DNA of 7,301 nucleotides from JBDTVS01 sp040007095. GTDB lineage: Bacteria; Acidobacteriota; Vicinamibacteria; Vicinamibacterales; CAVVIG01. Below, in pieces: positions 5,852 through 7,301 of the stretch. Numbering within the stretch: the stretch's first letter is position 1; the number at the start of each line of letters is the position of its first letter. Both the position numbers and the translations under genes were made by a program. The stretch lies in the NCBI GenBank assembly GCA_040007095.1, contig JBDTVS010000093.1, positions 1 through 7,301 on the forward strand. The letters are read 5' to 3'. The notes beneath the pieces are model-generated. The model saw only the letters and a program-made list of their open reading frames with translations, ran no database searches and was not told the origin of the DNA.

Positions 5852-6697
5852 ATGGCGGATATCCAGCAGGCGGTTCGAGACAAGTACGGAGCGATGGCCA
5901 GCTCGGTGGCCAAGGCATCAGGGAACACCGGTTGTTGCGGCCCGGCGGCGTGCGGGTGTGGCGACCCGATCACGTCCAATCTCTATTCCGACGCGGAGAC
6001 GGGTGGGCTTCCGGCCGACGCGGTCACGGCCTCCCTGGGATGCGGCAATCCGACCGCATTGCTCGCGCTCGAACCGGGCCAGACGGTGCTCGATCTCGGA
6101 TCCGGCGGCGGCATCGACGTGCTGCTCTCGGCCAAACGTGTCGGCCCGACCGGCAAGGCGTATGGCCTCGACATGACCGACGAGATGCTGGCGCTCGCGC
6201 GCGAAAATCAACGTAAAGCGGGTGCGACGAACGTCGAGTTCCTGAAGGGCACCATCGAAGCCATTCCCCTCCCGGACAACTCGGTTGACGTGATCATCTC
6301 GAACTGCGTCATCAACCTGTCGAGCGACAAGGACGTCGTCCTTCGTGAAGCGTTCCGCGTCCTCAAGCCTGGTGGCCAATTTGCCGTATCGGACGTGGTG
6401 GTGCGCGGAGACGTCCCAGCGGACATCCGGCGCAGCATGGAGCTCTGGGTCGGTTGCATTGCCGGCGCGCTGGAGGAAACCGAGTACGCCGCGAAACTGA
6501 AAGCCGCGGGCTTCGGGGATGTCCAGGTCGAGCTCTGGCGTATCTACAAGATCGACGATGCGCGCGCGTTCCTGACTGATAGCGGTGTCGACGTCGATCG
6601 TCTGGCGCCAGAGGTCGAGGGGCGCTTTGCCAGCGCCTTCGTCCGCGCCCGGAAACCCCAGGCGAAGAGCTGCTGCGGACCGGAGTGCTGCGCGTGA
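5852..6697 (+). CDS. arsM: Arsenite S-adenosylmethionine methyltransferase ArsM
   Basis: A 281-residue class I SAM-dependent methyltransferase that converts As(III) to methylated, partly volatile species in the cytoplasm. SAM-binding motif I is VLDLGSGGGIDV (79-90), followed by the acidic strand GLDMTDEML (105-113). The three cysteines that hold As(III) in characterised ArsM enzymes are present: C64 in SLGCGNP, C152 in ISNCVINLS and C202 in WVGCIAGAL. Additional cysteines cluster at the N-terminus (C28, C29, C34, C36) and the C-terminus (C274, C275, C279, C280). Length and motif order are normal, so it should be functional. ATG 5852 follows AAGGAGG at 6-bp spacing. It is divergent from arsR with shared operators, and its stop overlaps the GTG start of the next, damaged, gene. 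Confidence 0.95.
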   Translation: MADIQQAVRDKYGAMASSVAKASGNTGCCGPAACGCGDPITSNLYSDAETGGLPADAVTASLGCGNPTALLALEPGQTVLDLGSGGGIDVLLSAKRVGPTGKAYGLDMTDEMLALARENQRKAGATNVEFLKGTIEAIPLPDNSVDVIISNCVINLSSDKDVVLREAFRVLKPGGQFAVSDVVVRGDVPADIRRSMELWVGCIAGALEETEYAAKLKAAGFGDVQVELWRIYKIDDARAFLTDSGVDVDRLAPEVEGRFASAFVRARKPQAKSCCGPECCA

Positions 6698-7030
6698 CGA
6701 CCACGATCGAGCCGCAGGTGGCCACCGACAATCGCGATCTGGCGACGGCGGGATAGCTGCAACGGATGTTGCTGCCGCCGTCGCCGTCCACGGCGAACGG
6801 CTGGTCGGCGGCGCACCATTTCGAGCCCGCAGGTGTCGTCAGTGGCGACTACATCGACCTCGTGTCGCAAGGCGATCGCCTGTATTTCATGGTGGGGGAC
6901 ATCTCGGGCAAAGGCGTGGCGTCGTCGGTGCTGATGGCAGCTGCACGCGATGTTTCGTACGCTCATCCCATTTCAGCTGAAGCTGCGGGAAGCGCATCCT
7001 CTCCGAGCCCTACGCCTGTCGCCCGGCCAC
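6694..7030 (+). pseudogene. Degraded RsbU/SpoIIE-type PP2C serine phosphatase
   Basis: Remnant of a signalling phosphatase. GTG 6694 overlaps the arsM stop (GTGA), so the intact gene was probably translationally coupled to arsM. The frame reads about 20 codons, then TAG at 6754-6756, then continues in the same frame with family text: LQRMLLPP, the VSGDYIDL metal-binding strand, and YFMVGDISGKGVASSVLMA (second conserved aspartate). At about 6935-6945 the match jumps frame to LHAMFRTLIPFQL (6941 onward), the expected next helix. Similarity then fades by about 7030. The usual catalytic domain is ~200 residues or more, so the 3' half is lost. One changed base (for example GAG to TAG) would explain the stop. 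The original role may have been stress or partner-switching signalling tied to arsenic; that is inference. Segment 7031-7090 holds nothing recognisable. Confidence 0.75.
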
Positions 7031-7090
7031 GCTAACGGCTCACGAAGCCGGCGCCCCAGAAACTCATCCGCTGACGATTTCAAAGAAAAA

Positions 7091-7119
7091 TTGACGGAAG
7101 CATTGAGCCATGATATCGT
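7091..7119 (+). promoter_or_regulatory. Promoter of second arsR
   Basis: A -35 TTGACG (5/6), a 17-bp spacer and a -10 TATCGT (7114-7119, 4/6). A start site near 7126 would leave a leader of about 10 bases before the ATG, which agrees with the absence of a clear ribosome binding site there. Confidence 0.5.
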
Positions 7120-7130
7120 CAATCGACGAT
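7115..7130. promoter_or_regulatory. Probable operator for second ArsR
   Basis: ATCGTC-AATC-GACGAT is a perfect inverted repeat with 6-bp arms. It overlaps the -10 box and the expected start site, which suits autorepression by the ArsR encoded immediately downstream. Confidence 0.5.
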
Positions 7131-7135
7131 TAACG

Positions 7136-7301
7136 ATGACTACTAAGACCTTTTCTGAAGCCCAGGCTTGCGAGTCCGAACCGGCGGTCTGCTGCCCACC
7201 TGAGGGGCAAGCCGGTGAGCTGCTCACAGCTCAGGTTGAAGGACCTGCGGCCGACGACGAGCTGGCTGCCTTTGCCAAGGCGATTGCGCATCCGACGCGT
7301 G
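7136..7301 (+). CDS. Second ArsR-family regulator with Cys-rich N-terminus, 3' end beyond window
   Basis: The first 55 codons of a regulator. ATG 7136 opens MTTKTFSEAQACESEPAVCC, giving C12, C19 and C20 in a flexible leader. Then comes DDELAAFAKAIAHPTR, the first helix of ArsR winged-helix repressors (compare LFKALADTTR in the ArsR at 5358-5774). ArsR variants with N-terminal cysteine pairs use them for As(III)/Sb(III) sensing, so this is probably a different sensor class from the CxC-type ArsR upstream. The frame has no stop for ~190 bases upstream and is continuous with the shifted part of the phosphatase remnant, so the start rests on homology and on the promoter at 7091-7119. It probably begins another ars operon to the right. 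Confidence 0.75.
   Translation, partial: MTTKTFSEAQACESEPAVCCPPEGQAGELLTAQVEGPAADDELAAFAKAIAHPTR

Noticed and set aside
4807..7052. A 17-bp near-repeat (CGGCTCACGA..CCGGC at 4807-4823 and 7036-7052, 15/17 matching) beside two truncated genes, considered as a recombination core.
   Set aside because: A match of this quality is within chance expectation for all pairs in a 7.3-kb GC-rich window, and the 7036 copy is not at a defined breakpoint.

Overview
The window looks like a high-GC soil-type bacterium, most likely Acidobacteriota. The main clue is a large FtsX/MacB-type permease of the ADOP kind (acidobacterial duplicated orphan permease), supported by GC-rich coding DNA on the right. The taxonomic call is an inference from one gene family. 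The window is half gene graveyard and half arsenic-resistance island.

Left part (1-942): a probably exported single-domain cupin protein on the + strand. Its signal peptide reads best one frame away from the cupin domain, which suggests a one-base indel near 111-114. Nothing is recognised at 1-100 or 864-942.

Middle part (943-4742): a 3.6-kb segment bounded by two direct, imperfect copies of a ~212-bp element (943-1155 and 4531-4742). Each copy begins with the 5' part of a tRNA-Ser(GGA): acceptor 5' strand, D-arm, GGA anticodon loop and a long variable-arm hairpin. Neither has a recognisable T-arm, 3' acceptor strand or CCA. The copies differ by a paired compensatory change in the D-stem, and the variable-arm loop diverges while its stem is kept, so the element looks like a structured RNA. 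Between the copies, all on the minus strand, lie only damaged genes: an SDR oxidoreductase (no nucleotide-binding N-terminus, catalytic Tyr replaced, frameshifted), the C-terminal end of a type I restriction HsdR (frameshifted), and an ADOP permease cut off at its 5' end exactly where the second repeat starts.

Right part (4811-7301): arsenic genes around a divergent promoter. Minus strand: arsR, arsN2 (GNAT acetyltransferase, ATGA overlap), then only the first ~30 codons of an ArsJ-associated glyceraldehyde-3-phosphate dehydrogenase, so the GAPDH/ArsJ export branch has been cut away beside the repeat. Plus strand: arsM (As(III) S-adenosylmethionine methyltransferase), then a GTGA-overlapping remnant of an RsbU/SpoIIE-type phosphatase with an in-frame stop and a frameshift, then the start of a second, Cys-rich ArsR that runs off the window. 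The 77-bp arsR/arsM gap holds a good sigma70-type promoter and two inverted repeats that are likely ArsR operators; a second promoter/operator pair precedes the second arsR.

Together, an As(III) methylation and regulation module remains apparently intact, while the As(V)/3-phosphoglycerate export branch was lost next to a tRNA-Ser-derived repeat. No integrase or transposase is visible.
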